Assembly (NCBI GenBank): GCA_030425945.1
Contig: JAUHZL010000001.1
Span: 1 to 47,623 of the forward strand
DNA: 47,623 bases
Direction: 5' to 3'
From: Alphaproteobacteria bacterium
GTDB lineage: Bacteria > Pseudomonadota > Alphaproteobacteria > Rhodobacterales > Rhodobacteraceae
Shown here in pieces: positions 23,995-32,400 of this stretch. The notes beneath the pieces were generated by a model. It was not told where the DNA came from. It was given only the letters and a program-made list of their open reading frames with translations, and searched no databases. The translations under genes were made by a program, and so were the position numbers. The first letter of the stretch is position 1. Each line of letters begins with the position of its first letter.

Positions 23995-24444
23995 GCCTTT
24001 GGGCACAATAGGAAAGTGTCCGCCGGACAGTTTTCGCTAAGACAAAAATGGCTCTCCCGGGTTAGAAAACGGATACACTCGGGAGAGGCGCGCGCGGGAC
24101 GGACTCGAGCGAAAACATCCTTTCGTTGGCGAACCCGTTACGAAAGGAAAGGCGCTTATCCCTTCCTTGTGGGCCGCTTTCCGACACCGCCGCCCAAGTC
24201 CGCGGTTCCTTCCTGGCGACTATGTATGCTGGCGGGCTTGGCGCGGGATTTCGCCAGCGTCAGGGCCGGATTTTTGGGAAGCCACCCGAAAGCCGGAGCC
24301 ACCCGCCACCCGCTCGAACCCCAATGAACGCTGGCCTCTGGGCCGGATACCCCGGACACCGCCGGACCCCGCGTGGAGTCCGGCGTGGCATCCGGAATCC
24401 GGAGTCCGGCCGGCATCCACCTCATCGACGGAAACCACCCGACC
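23995..24444. other. Structured non-coding region after the early operon
   Basis: 450 bp without a credible gene. It contains an interrupted palindrome TGTCCG-C-CGGACA (24017-24029), a perfect 8-bp stem CTCTCCCG/CGGGAGAG (24052-24059/24080-24087), a second perfect 8-bp stem CCTTTCGT/ACGAAAGG (24119-24126/24140-24147), and many TCCGG repeats between 24340 and 24420. It may hold the early terminator, a small RNA or a regulator-binding region. The 103-codon open frame at 24016 has no protein-like features. Confidence 0.5.
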
Positions 24445-25782
24445 ATGACGCTGAGCTTCGCCCCCGAGCGGATCGAGATGTGGCCGCTGGCCAAGCTCCA
24501 GCCCTATGCGAAGAACGCGAAGGTGCACGGCGCGGACCAGGTCGCGAAGATCGCCGCCAGCATGGCCGAGTTCGGCTGGACCGTGCCCTGCCTCGTCGGC
24601 GAGGACGGCGAGCTGATCGCGGGCCACGGGCGCGTGCTGGCTGCGGCGCAGCTCGGGCTGACCGAGGCGCCGGTGATCGTGCTAGGCCATCTGACCGAGG
24701 CGCAGCGCCGGGCCTACCGCATCGCGGATAACAAGCTCACGGAACTCGGCAGCTGGGACGAGGCGCTGCTCTCGGCGGAGCTGCAGGACCTGCTGGCCGA
24801 CGACTACGACCTGTCGCTGGTCGGCTTTTCCGACGGCGAACTCGACAAGCTGCTGGCTTTCGATCCGGACGGGGGCGGTGAAGAAGAAGGTGGCGTCGGC
24901 GGCTCCATGCCTCCGGTGACCATCCCCGAACCGCCGCGCAACCCAGTGTCGCGGACGGGCGACCTGTGGATCCTCGGCGACCACCGCCTCCTCTGCGGGG
25001 ACTCGACCTCGCATGACGACGTGCGACGCCTGATGAACGGCGAACGAGCCATCCTCTTCGCCACCGACCCGCCGTATCTCGTCGACTACGACGGCTCGAA
25101 CCATCCGACCCGGAACAAGGACTGGTCGCAGTCCTACGGCGTCACCTGGGACGACAGCAGCCAGGGCGCGGAGCTCTACGACGGCTTCATCGCCGCCGCC
25201 GTCGCCCAGGCGATCACCGAGGACGCGGCCTGGTACTGCTGGCACGCCTCTCGACGCCAGGCGATGCTCGAGGCTTGCTGGGAGAAGGCCGGCGCCTTCG
25301 TGCACCAGCAGATCATCTGGGTGAAGGACCGCGGTGTCCTGACCCGGTCGCACTACCTATGGAAGCACGAGCCCTGCTTCATGGGCTGGCGCCGCCCGAA
25401 CCGACCGCCGAAGGTGGCCGAGCAGACGCTGCCCTCGACATGGGAAATGCCGTCCTTCGCGAAGGACGAGCGCCCGGACCATCCGACGCCGAAACCGCTT
25501 GACGCCTTCGGGATCCCGATGCGCCAGCATGTGGCGCGGGGCGGGCTCTGCTACGAGCCGTTCTCCGGCTCCGGCTCGCAGATCATGGCGGGCGAAGCCA
25601 ACGGCCGACGTGTCTTCGCGATGGAGATCAGCCCGGCCTATGTCGATGTCGCCGTGGAGCGCTGGCAGGCCGAGACCGGCCGCGACGCAATCCTCGACGG
25701 CGACGGCCGGACCTTCGCCGAAGTGAAGGCCGAGCGGCTGGGCGAGACGCCGGCCGCGGCCGAGGGGGCCCACGCGGCCTGA
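24445..25782 (+). CDS. ParB-domain/N6-adenine (or N4-cytosine) DNA methyltransferase
   Basis: A 445-residue fusion. Residues about 10-100 are a ParB N-terminal-like domain (AGHGRVLAA as box II). Residues about 175-430 are a beta-class amino-methyltransferase: DPPY at 208-211, then PFSGSGSQIMA at about 372-382 (the SAM-binding FxGxG) and VFAMEISPAYVDVAVERW. ParB-methylase fusions are common in phages and mark phage DNA against host restriction. No restriction enzyme is adjacent, so it is an orphan methylase. Confidence 0.92.
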   Translation: MTLSFAPERIEMWPLAKLQPYAKNAKVHGADQVAKIAASMAEFGWTVPCLVGEDGELIAGHGRVLAAAQLGLTEAPVIVLGHLTEAQRRAYRIADNKLTELGSWDEALLSAELQDLLADDYDLSLVGFSDGELDKLLAFDPDGGGEEEGGVGGSMPPVTIPEPPRNPVSRTGDLWILGDHRLLCGDSTSHDDVRRLMNGERAILFATDPPYLVDYDGSNHPTRNKDWSQSYGVTWDDSSQGAELYDGFIAAAVAQAITEDAAWYCWHASRRQAMLEACWEKAGAFVHQQIIWVKDRGVLTRSHYLWKHEPCFMGWRRPNRPPKVAEQTLPSTWEMPSFAKDERPDHPTPKPLDAFGIPMRQHVARGGLCYEPFSGSGSQIMAGEANGRRVFAMEISPAYVDVAVERWQAETGRDAILDGDGRTFAEVKAERLGETPAAAEGAHAA

Positions 25783-25786
25783 CGAC

Positions 25787-26809
25787 GTGGATGGCGTGGC
25801 TTTACCTTCCTCCGGCCTGCCTGCCGGAGTCGGCGACGCGTGCCTGTTCGGCCTCTCGCTCTGCTCTGGCGCCGGCGGGCTCGACCTCGGGCTGCACCTC
25901 GCACTACCCGGATATCGCACTGTGGGTCACGTCGAGCGGGACGCCTACGCCGCGGCCATCCTCGTGGCGCGGATGGAAGACGCGGCCCTGGATCGCGCGC
26001 CTCTCTGGGACGACGTTGCCACCTTCGACGGCCACCCTTGGCGCGGCGCGGTGGATATCGTCAATGCGGGCTATCCGTGCCAGCCGTTCTCCGTCGCGGG
26101 CAAGCGCCGGGGCGCGGACGATCCGCGACACCTCTGGCCGCATGTCGCCCGCATCGTCGGCGAGTGCGAACCGCCGTTCGTGTTTCTCGAGAATGTCGCC
26201 CATCATCTCCGCCTCGGCTTCCCCGAAGTCGCCGCAGGACTGGTCGGCATGGGCTACCGCCTTGCGGCGGGCCTCTTCACGGCGGCGGAAGTCGGCGCGC
26301 CCCACAAGCGCGAGCGGCTCTTCATCCTCGCCCATCGTGAGCGCGACCACCTGGCCGACCCCGCGCGCCTGCTCGGGGACGCGGTCGAGCGGCGGGAACC
26401 GGACGGAAATGATGCGGCTCTGGCCGACGCCGCTGGCCGGCGACAGCAAGGGCACGCGGAACCGGACGAGCAATCGCAGCTCGACGGCGCGCCCACGCAA
26501 CAACGGGACGAAGCTCTGCGATGCGACGCGGCTCTGGATGACGCCGACGGCGCGGGATCACAAGGACGGGGCGACGAGCCTCGCGAACACGCCGGTGAAC
26601 GGGCTGCTTGGCCGCCAGGTCCTGGTGACGTCGACGGCTGGCGGGCGTTCCTGCGACACGCCCCGGACCTTGAACCCAGCATTCGTCGAGGCGCTGATGG
26701 GCTGGCCCACCGGGTGGACCGGCTTCGGCTCTGTGGCAACGGAGTGGTCCCGCTGGTCGCGGCGCATGCGCTCCGAACTCTCACAGCTGAACTGCTGGCC
26801 GATGGATGA
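25787..26809 (+). CDS. C5-cytosine DNA methyltransferase (Dcm-like)
   Basis: A 340-residue enzyme with SLCSGAGGLDLGL (motif I, 24-36), GYPCQPFSVAG with catalytic Cys98 (motif IV), FLENV (motif VI), PHKRERLFILA (motif VIII) and LRLCGNGVVPLVAAHA (motif X). The start is GTG, 4 nt after the preceding stop. The target-recognition segment is low-complexity (Ala/Asp/Arg/Gln-rich). A second open frame covers nearly the same DNA (25791-26822) and also looks family-like. An orphan phage methylase for self-protection is the likely role. Confidence 0.88.
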   Translation: MDGVALPSSGLPAGVGDACLFGLSLCSGAGGLDLGLHLALPGYRTVGHVERDAYAAAILVARMEDAALDRAPLWDDVATFDGHPWRGAVDIVNAGYPCQPFSVAGKRRGADDPRHLWPHVARIVGECEPPFVFLENVAHHLRLGFPEVAAGLVGMGYRLAAGLFTAAEVGAPHKRERLFILAHRERDHLADPARLLGDAVERREPDGNDAALADAAGRRQQGHAEPDEQSQLDGAPTQQRDEALRCDAALDDADGAGSQGRGDEPREHAGERAAWPPGPGDVDGWRAFLRHAPDLEPSIRRGADGLAHRVDRLRLCGNGVVPLVAAHALRTLTAELLADG

Positions 26810-26822
26810 GGGGATGCGATGA
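25791..26822 (+). other. Overlapping +1-frame ORF inside the C5 methyltransferase gene
   Basis: A 343-codon frame runs through the methylase gene shifted by +1. It starts ATG with MAWLYLPPACLPES and ends with LNPAFVEALMGWPTGWTG, both of which resemble the ends of a phage protein group I know (M-x-WLYLP at the start and LNPxFVExLMGWPxGWT at the end). Its stop overlaps the next gene by ATGA, as in most pairs in this phage. It may be a real overprinted gene, or an annotation artefact that recurs because the methylase DNA is conserved. Unresolved. Confidence 0.3.
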
Positions 26823-27043
26823 AGCAGAGCCGGGCCATGTCGCTTGTCGAGGCCGTCGCGAACGTGTCGGTGGGCTACGGCGTTGCCGTCGTGACGCAGA
26901 TCCTGATCTTCCCGATCTTCGGGTTGCACACGACGCTGACGCAGAACCTGAAGATGGGCGCGGTGTTCACGGTGGTCAGCATCGCACGGTCGTTCGCCCT
27001 GCGGCGCATCTTCGAAGCGATCCGGGTGCGCGGGGCACGATGA
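26819..27043 (+). CDS. Small membrane protein (DUF7220-like)
   Basis: A 74-residue protein with two probable membrane segments: VSVGYGVAVVTQILIFPIFG (about 17-36) and MGAVFTVVSIARSFALRRIF (about 46-65). I associate this pattern with the phage DUF7220 group. It follows the methyltransferase and ends the rightward early transcript. Role unknown. Confidence 0.8.
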   Translation: MKQSRAMSLVEAVANVSVGYGVAVVTQILIFPIFGLHTTLTQNLKMGAVFTVVSIARSFALRRIFEAIRVRGAR

Positions 27044-27097
27044 GAGACCGCCGCCCCATGCGGGACGGCGGCATCGGGACTGTCGTGGTGTGCAGCG

Positions 27098-27685
27098 TCA
27101 GTCGTCGGCGATCACGTAAACCCTGCCGCGCCCCTTGATCTTTTCGGAGGTGATCGTCAGGCCCAGCTTCTTCTTGAGCGCGCCGGACATGGCGCCTCTC
27201 ACTGTGTGAGCTTGCCACCCCGTTTCGGCGACGATCTCGTCGATGGTCGCGCCGCCCTCGGCGCGGAGCATCTCGATCAGTTTCGCCTGCTTCGTGCCCT
27301 CGCGCGGTGTGCGCGCCTTGGGCGCGCGGTCGGCATCGGCGGGAGCATCCTGCGGGTCCTCCGGGCTCTGCGCCTCGTCGGCGCCCGTGGGCGCGCTGTC
27401 GCCGCTCTCCGGCTCGACGCCAATGGCGGCGAGGCCCGCGTCGGTGATGTGCAGGAGGATGGCGTTGCCGTCCTCGTCGTTGCGCCAGATGCGGTTGAGT
27501 GCGGCGTCGGCCTTGGTCTGGCAGTCGGTCGCCGTCTCGGCGATCAGCCCGCGCTTCAGCAGCGCGCCGACCACCTTTGCGGCGGCGCCGCCGCGGAGCG
27601 AGCCGGGGAGCGGCAGCAGGTTGCGGTCCTCGCGCTGCGCGGCCGCGCTGAGGATCACGAGCTGGGTGTCGGAAAGCTTGGTCAT
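27098..27685 (-). CDS. DUF3489 domain protein
   Basis: A 195-residue protein on the opposite strand. The C-terminal DUF3489 region (about 125-195) contains KLIEMLRAEGGATIDEIVAE and TGWQAHTVRGAMSGALKKKL, a winged-helix-like fold. The N-terminal region reads LSDTQLVILSAAAQRED and resembles another winged helix. A Pro/Asp/Ala linker joins them. It is probably DNA-binding, perhaps controlling early-to-late switching or lysogenic expression. Confidence 0.88.
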   Translation of the reverse strand: MTKLSDTQLVILSAAAQREDRNLLPLPGSLRGGAAAKVVGALLKRGLIAETATDCQTKADAALNRIWRNDEDGNAILLHITDAGLAAIGVEPESGDSAPTGADEAQSPEDPQDAPADADRAPKARTPREGTKQAKLIEMLRAEGGATIDEIVAETGWQAHTVRGAMSGALKKKLGLTITSEKIKGRGRVYVIADD

Positions 27686-27779
27686 CTGGGATCTCCGTGT
27701 TCGAGGCCCGCGTCATGCGGCGCCTCCTACGACCCCGAGCCGCGCGTCGGCGCGGCAGGAGTTTCGGCGGTGCCGGAGA

Positions 27780-28052
27780 TCACTCGGCGTGTTCGCCCTC
27801 GCCGAAGGCGCTATCGGTGATGCGCTTGAGGAGGTTGGCGTAGTGTTCGAGGGTGCCGACATGGCCCCAGTTCACTTCGTCGGCGTGAGCGTTGAAGTGG
27901 TCGTCGCTGAGCATCTGCAGGCGGGCGAGCATCTCGTCGATCTCGGCTTTCTTGCCGATGAAGGCGTTCAGAGCGGCTTCTCGGTTGCGCCGGGCCTTCT
28001 CGGCGCGGAGTTCGTGGCGCGGGGTGGTGATCGGGTTCAGGCGGGTCGTCAT
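27780..28052 (-). CDS. Small hypothetical helical protein
   Basis: A 90-residue charged protein (LRAEKARRNREAALNAFIGK.., ..LQMLSDDHFNAHADEVNWGH..). It is upstream of and codirectional with the DUF3489 gene. GGAG precedes the ATG at 28052. It is predicted to be mostly helical; no known family is recognised with confidence. It lies back to back with the late genes across a 112-bp gap. Confidence 0.72.
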   Translation of the reverse strand: MTTRLNPITTPRHELRAEKARRNREAALNAFIGKKAEIDEMLARLQMLSDDHFNAHADEVNWGHVGTLEHYANLLKRITDSAFGEGEHAE

Positions 28053-28164
28053 CGTGGTGGCTCCGTGGTGAGTTGCATCGTCCTTGTGGGATGGACGTTC
28101 GCTCTGTCCGCGAGCCTTATCAACGACATAAGCACCTGATTTTGAATGATAATCGGAGCCGTCG
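28053..28164. promoter_or_regulatory. Divergent region before the late (structural) operon
   Basis: 112 bp between the leftward small gene and the terminase genes. It contains an interrupted palindrome CTTAT-N7-ATAAG around 28116-28132 and an AT-rich GATAAT element (28148-28153) just before the start. It should contain the late promoter, but no clear -35/-10 pair can be placed. Confidence 0.3.
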
Positions 28165-28722
28165 ATGCAGGGCATGAGCGAGCGCCAGTATGCCGCCCAT
28201 GTCGGGCTGTCACGCGGCGCGATCCAGAAGGCGAAGGCCGCCGGCCGGTTGGTCCTGAACGAGGATGGCAGCATCGACGCCGCGGCCTCGGACCGGCTGC
28301 GCGCGGATGCGACCGACCCGTCGAAGATCAGGAAGTCAGCAGCGCCGAAGCTCAAGCCAGTGCCCGAGGCAGCCGTCTCGGCGGTTGGCGACACGCTCAG
28401 AGAACAGGGCATGGCCGCGCCGGTCACCGGCGGCGGCACGACGTTCCTGCAGGCCAAGACGGCGCACGAGGTGCTCAAGGCGCAGGAGCGGCGCATCCGG
28501 CTCGCGAAGCTGAAGGGCGAACTGGTCGAGCGCGACCGCGCCACGGCGCTGGTCTTCCGGCTCGCGCGCGAGGAACGCGATGCGTGGGTCAACTGGCCGG
28601 CGCGGGTGGCTGCGCTGATGGCGGCGGAGTTGGGAACGGAGACGGCGGCCATACAGAAGGTTCTGGAGGCCCATGTCCGCGCCCATCTCGAGGAACTCGC
28701 CCAGCCCCGGATTGCCCTCTGA
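28165..28722 (+). CDS. Terminase small subunit-like protein
   Basis: A 185-residue protein with an N-terminal HTH (MSERQYAAHVGLSRGAIQKA) resembling lambda Nu1, a helical middle (FLQAKTAHEVLKAQERRIRL) and a C-terminal segment. It lies immediately before and overlaps by 50 bp the GpA-type large terminase gene. The role is DNA recognition at the packaging site. Confidence 0.85.
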   Translation: MQGMSERQYAAHVGLSRGAIQKAKAAGRLVLNEDGSIDAAASDRLRADATDPSKIRKSAAPKLKPVPEAAVSAVGDTLREQGMAAPVTGGGTTFLQAKTAHEVLKAQERRIRLAKLKGELVERDRATALVFRLAREERDAWVNWPARVAALMAAELGTETAAIQKVLEAHVRAHLEELAQPRIAL

Positions 28723-30667
28723 GGATATCACGGGCTTTGACGGGGCGGATGCGCTGCTCCGTGCCTGGGGCCGCGGGCTCACGCCCGATCCGTGGCTAAC
28801 CGTCTCGGAATGGTCGGACACGCATCGCTGGCTGAGCTCGCGCGCGAGCGCCGAGCCCGGTCGCTACCGCACCGAGCGCACGCCCTACATGCGGGCCATC
28901 ATGGACGCGCTCTCGCCCGGCGATCCCACCCAGCGGGTGGTGTTCATGAAGGCTGCGCAAGTGGGCGCGACGGAAGCTGGCAACAACTGGATCGGCTTCG
29001 TGATGCACCATGCGCCGGGGCCGATGCTGGCGGTCCAGCCGACGGTGGAGCTGGCCAAGCGCAACTCGCGCCAGCGGATCGACCCGCTGATCGAGGAGAG
29101 CCCGGCGCTGAAGGAGCGCGTTCGCCCGGCGCGTGCACGCGACAGTGGCAACACGCAGCTGTCGAAGGATTTTCCGGGCGGCGTGCTGGTGATGACCGGC
29201 GCGAACTCTGCGGTGGGGCTGCGCTCGATGCCGGCGCGCTACGTCTTCCTCGACGAGGTGGACGCCTATCCGGCCTCGGCCGACGAGGAAGGCGACCCGG
29301 TGGGCCTCGCCGAGGCGCGGTCGCTGACCTTCGCGCACCGGCGCAAGGTGCTGCTCGTCTCGACGCCCACGATCCGCGGCGTCAGCCGGATCGAGCGGGA
29401 ATACGAGGCGAGCGACCAGCGCCGCTTCTTCGTGCCGTGCCCGCATTGCGACGCGATGCAGTGGCTGCGGTTCGAACGGCTGCGCTGGGAGAAGGGCAAA
29501 CCGGAGACGGCGGCGTACCACTGCGATGCCTGCGACGAGCGGATCGAGGAGCACCACAAGCCGGCGATGCTGGCTGCAGGCGAATGGCGGGCGACTGCCG
29601 AGGCCCGCGATGCGCGGACGGTGGGGTTTCATCTCTCGGCGCTCTATTCGCCGCCGGGGTGGAAGAGTTGGGCCGACATCGCGCGCGACAAGGAGGCGGC
29701 GGCGGGATCGGACGAGGCCGAGCGGGTGTTCCGGAACACCGTGCTCGGCGAGACCTGGATCGAGACCGGCGATGCGCCCGACTGGCAGCGGATCGCCGAG
29801 CGGCGCGAGGACTGGCCGGCCAGCACGGTTCCCGACAAGGGTTTGTTCCTGACCGCGGGCGCCGACGTACAGAAAGACCGGATCGAGGTTGATGTCTGGG
29901 CCTGGGGCCGCGGGCTGGAAAGCTGGCTCGTCGATCACGTGGTGATCGAAGGCGGGCCGGCGCAACCCGAGGCATGGGAGGCGCTGACCGATCTGCTCGG
30001 TCGCAGCTGGCGGCATGCCGGCGGCGCGGACCTCGGTCTCGCGCGTCTCGCCATCGACACGGGTTACGAGACGGCGGCGGTCTATGGCTGGGCGCGCTCG
30101 GTCGGCTTCGCGCAGGTGGCGCCAGTGAAGGGCCTCGAGGGGTTCAACCGGGCGAGCCCGGTCTCAGGGCCGACCTTCGTCGACGCGACCGCGGGCGGGA
30201 AACGCCTGCGCCGAGGCGCGCGGCTCTGGACCGTGGCGACTTCGACCTTCAAGGCCGAGACCTACCGCTTCCTGCGGCTGGCCCGGCCGACGGCCGAGGA
30301 GCTTGAGGACGGCGCTGCGTTCGCTCCGGGCACGGTGCATCTGCCCGGCTGGGCCGACATCGAATGGCTCCGGCAACTGACCGCCGAGCAGCTGGTGACG
30401 GTGCGCAACCGCCGCGGCTTCGCGAAGCTCGAATGGCAGAAAATCCGCGAGCGCAACGAGGCGCTTGACTGCCGGGTCTACGCCCGCGCCGCTGCCTGGA
30501 TCGCAGGGGCGGATCGCTGGCCCGAGGCGACATGGGCCGATCTCGAGGCGCAGCTCGGCGTGCCGAGCGGGATGGACAGCCCCGCCGGCCTGATCGGGCG
30601 GCCCGATACCGGCACGCAAGGCAAGCGCCGTTCCGACTGGCTCGGACGGCGGGAAGGATGGTTCTGA
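28673..30667 (+). CDS. Phage terminase large subunit (GpA family)
   Basis: A 664-residue packaging motor. The ATPase half has the P-loop-like segment VFMKAAQVGATEAGNN (Lys93), Walker B YVFLDEVDAY (Asp194-Glu195) and coupling motif STPT. A zinc ribbon (CPHC at 256-259 and the later CDAC) follows. The C-terminal nuclease half carries GADVQKDRIEVDVWAWG. This is the lambda GpA layout, pointing to cos-type packaging. The start overlaps the small subunit by 50 bp. Confidence 0.95.
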   Translation: MSAPISRNSPSPGLPSEDITGFDGADALLRAWGRGLTPDPWLTVSEWSDTHRWLSSRASAEPGRYRTERTPYMRAIMDALSPGDPTQRVVFMKAAQVGATEAGNNWIGFVMHHAPGPMLAVQPTVELAKRNSRQRIDPLIEESPALKERVRPARARDSGNTQLSKDFPGGVLVMTGANSAVGLRSMPARYVFLDEVDAYPASADEEGDPVGLAEARSLTFAHRRKVLLVSTPTIRGVSRIEREYEASDQRRFFVPCPHCDAMQWLRFERLRWEKGKPETAAYHCDACDERIEEHHKPAMLAAGEWRATAEARDARTVGFHLSALYSPPGWKSWADIARDKEAAAGSDEAERVFRNTVLGETWIETGDAPDWQRIAERREDWPASTVPDKGLFLTAGADVQKDRIEVDVWAWGRGLESWLVDHVVIEGGPAQPEAWEALTDLLGRSWRHAGGADLGLARLAIDTGYETAAVYGWARSVGFAQVAPVKGLEGFNRASPVSGPTFVDATAGGKRLRRGARLWTVATSTFKAETYRFLRLARPTAEELEDGAAFAPGTVHLPGWADIEWLRQLTAEQLVTVRNRRGFAKLEWQKIRERNEALDCRVYARAAAWIAGADRWPEATWADLEAQLGVPSGMDSPAGLIGRPDTGTQGKRRSDWLGRREGWF

Positions 30668-30669
30668 GA

Positions 30670-30876
30670 ATGGCCGACTGGACGGAAGCGGAGCTCGCGG
30701 CGCTCCGGCGCGCCTATGCGAGCGGGACGACGCGGGTGAGCTATGACGGCAAGACCGTGGACTACGGCTCGGCCGAGGACCTGCTCGGGCGCATCCGCAC
30801 CATCGAGCGCCAGATCGCCGGCGCCACGGCGCGGCCCATCGCGAGCTTCGCCGGCTTCTCGCGCGGGGATCGCTGA
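30670..30876 (+). CDS. gpW-like head-tail joining protein
   Basis: A 68-residue protein (ADWTEAELAALRRAYASGTT.., ..YGSAEDLLGRIRTIERQI), the same length as lambda gpW and in the same position between terminase and portal genes. The TGATG overlap links it to the portal gene. The start at 30670 lies 2 nt after the terminase stop; an upstream ATG at 30658 is possible. Confidence 0.85.
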   Translation: MADWTEAELAALRRAYASGTTRVSYDGKTVDYGSAEDLLGRIRTIERQIAGATARPIASFAGFSRGDR

Positions 30877-32387
30877 TGGTCTCCTGGCTCGACAGGGCCA
30901 TCGCCTCGGTCGCCCCGCGCACGGCCACGCGGCGACTGCTGGCGCGGCAGGCCTTCGAGGGGCTCGCCCGCTCCTACGAGGGCGCGGCGCGGGGCCGGCG
31001 GACGGACGGCTGGCACGCGCCGGGATCCTCGGCGGACTCCGAGATCGGCCGGGCCGGGGCGCTGCTGCGCGACCGCATGCGGGACCTGGTGCGGAACAAC
31101 CCGCATGCCGCCAAGGCGGTCTCGGTGCTCGTGAACAACATCGTCGGCGCCGGGATCATGCCGCGTGCAGCGAGCGGCGACGCGGCCCTCGACCGCGAAG
31201 TGGACCGGCTCTTTGAGATCTGGGCGCGGGGATGCGACGCCGACGGCCAGCTCGACTTCTACGGGCTGCAGACGCTCGCCTGCCGCGAGATGGTAGAGGC
31301 CGGCGAGGTGCTGGTGCGCCGCCGGCCACGGCGCCCCGGCGACGGCGTCATGCCGCCCGTCCAGCTGCAGCTGCTCGAGGCGGATTTCCTCGACGCGACC
31401 CGCAACGGCGCGCTCGGCTCCGGCCAGGCGGTCCAGGGCATCGAGTTCGACGCGCTCGGGCGGCGTCGGGCCTACTGGCTCTTCGGCGCGCATCCGGGCG
31501 ACGCCACCCTCAGCCTGACGGGCGGTCTCACGAGCCGCGCGGTGCCGGCCTCCGAGATCGCCCATGTCTACGAGAAGCAGCGCACGCAGGCCCGCGGCGT
31601 TCCCTGGGGCGCGCCGGTCATCCGGGCCCTGCGGGATCTCGACGACTACGAGGTGGCCGAGATCGTGCGCAAGAAGACCGAGGCCTGCGTCACCGCCATC
31701 GTGTTCGGGGATGAGGAAGCCCAGCAGGGCATCGCGCCCGCGGTGGTCGATGCAGACGGCAACCGGGTCGAGCAGTTCGAGCCGGGCCTCATCGCTTATG
31801 CGCGCGGCGGCAAGGACATCCGCTTCAATCAGCCCGCGGCCACCGGCGGTTACGGCGAGTACAAGCGCGCGAGCCTGCACACGATCTCGGCGGGGTTCCG
31901 GGTGCCCTACGAGCTGCTGACCGGCGATCTCAGCCAGGTCAACTACTCCTCGATCCGCGCCGGGCTCGTGGAGTTTCGCCGAATGATCGATGCGGTGCAG
32001 TGGCAGCTCTTCATTCCGATGTTCTGCGCGCCGGTGTGGCGGTGGTTCACTGAGGCCGCGTGGGCTGCTGGGCGCATCCCCACGCCCGACGTGCCGGTCG
32101 AGTGGTCGCCGCCGAAGTTCGAGGCGGTCGATCCGCAGAAGGACGCGATGGCGGACCTGCTCGCCATACGCTCCGGCACGATGACGCTGGCCGAAGCCAT
32201 CGCCCGGCAGGGCCGCAACCCCGACGCGGTGCTGGCCGAAATCGCGGCCACGAACGCCAAGCTCGACGAGCTGGGGCTCGTGCTCGACAGCGACCCGCGC
32301 CGGGTCACCAAGACCGGCAGCGCGCAAGCCAATGCGCCGGCCGACCCCGCGACCGATCCGGACGATCCGGACACGGACGTGGACTGA
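30876..32387 (+). CDS. Phage portal protein (lambda family)
   Basis: A 503-residue portal protein. Landmarks are LVRNNPHAAKAVSVLVNNIVGAGI near 71-94 (seen as VRNNPHAAKAVSVL), REMVEAGEVLVRRRP near 139-153, and HTISAGFRVPYELLTGDLSQVNYSS near 336-360 (core RVPYELLTGDLSQVNYSS), which is the family signature. The dodecameric portal forms the DNA channel at the capsid vertex. Position and length fit lambda gpB relatives. Confidence 0.95.
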   Translation: MVSWLDRAIASVAPRTATRRLLARQAFEGLARSYEGAARGRRTDGWHAPGSSADSEIGRAGALLRDRMRDLVRNNPHAAKAVSVLVNNIVGAGIMPRAASGDAALDREVDRLFEIWARGCDADGQLDFYGLQTLACREMVEAGEVLVRRRPRRPGDGVMPPVQLQLLEADFLDATRNGALGSGQAVQGIEFDALGRRRAYWLFGAHPGDATLSLTGGLTSRAVPASEIAHVYEKQRTQARGVPWGAPVIRALRDLDDYEVAEIVRKKTEACVTAIVFGDEEAQQGIAPAVVDADGNRVEQFEPGLIAYARGGKDIRFNQPAATGGYGEYKRASLHTISAGFRVPYELLTGDLSQVNYSSIRAGLVEFRRMIDAVQWQLFIPMFCAPVWRWFTEAAWAAGRIPTPDVPVEWSPPKFEAVDPQKDAMADLLAIRSGTMTLAEAIARQGRNPDAVLAEIAATNAKLDELGLVLDSDPRRVTKTGSAQANAPADPATDPDDPDTDVD

Positions 32388-32400
32388 GAAGGATCCATCC

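Noticed and set aside
24016..24327. 103-codon open frame in the gap before the ParB-methylase gene
   Set aside because: Arg/Pro-rich with no domain, no ribosome site, and spans strong stem-loops.
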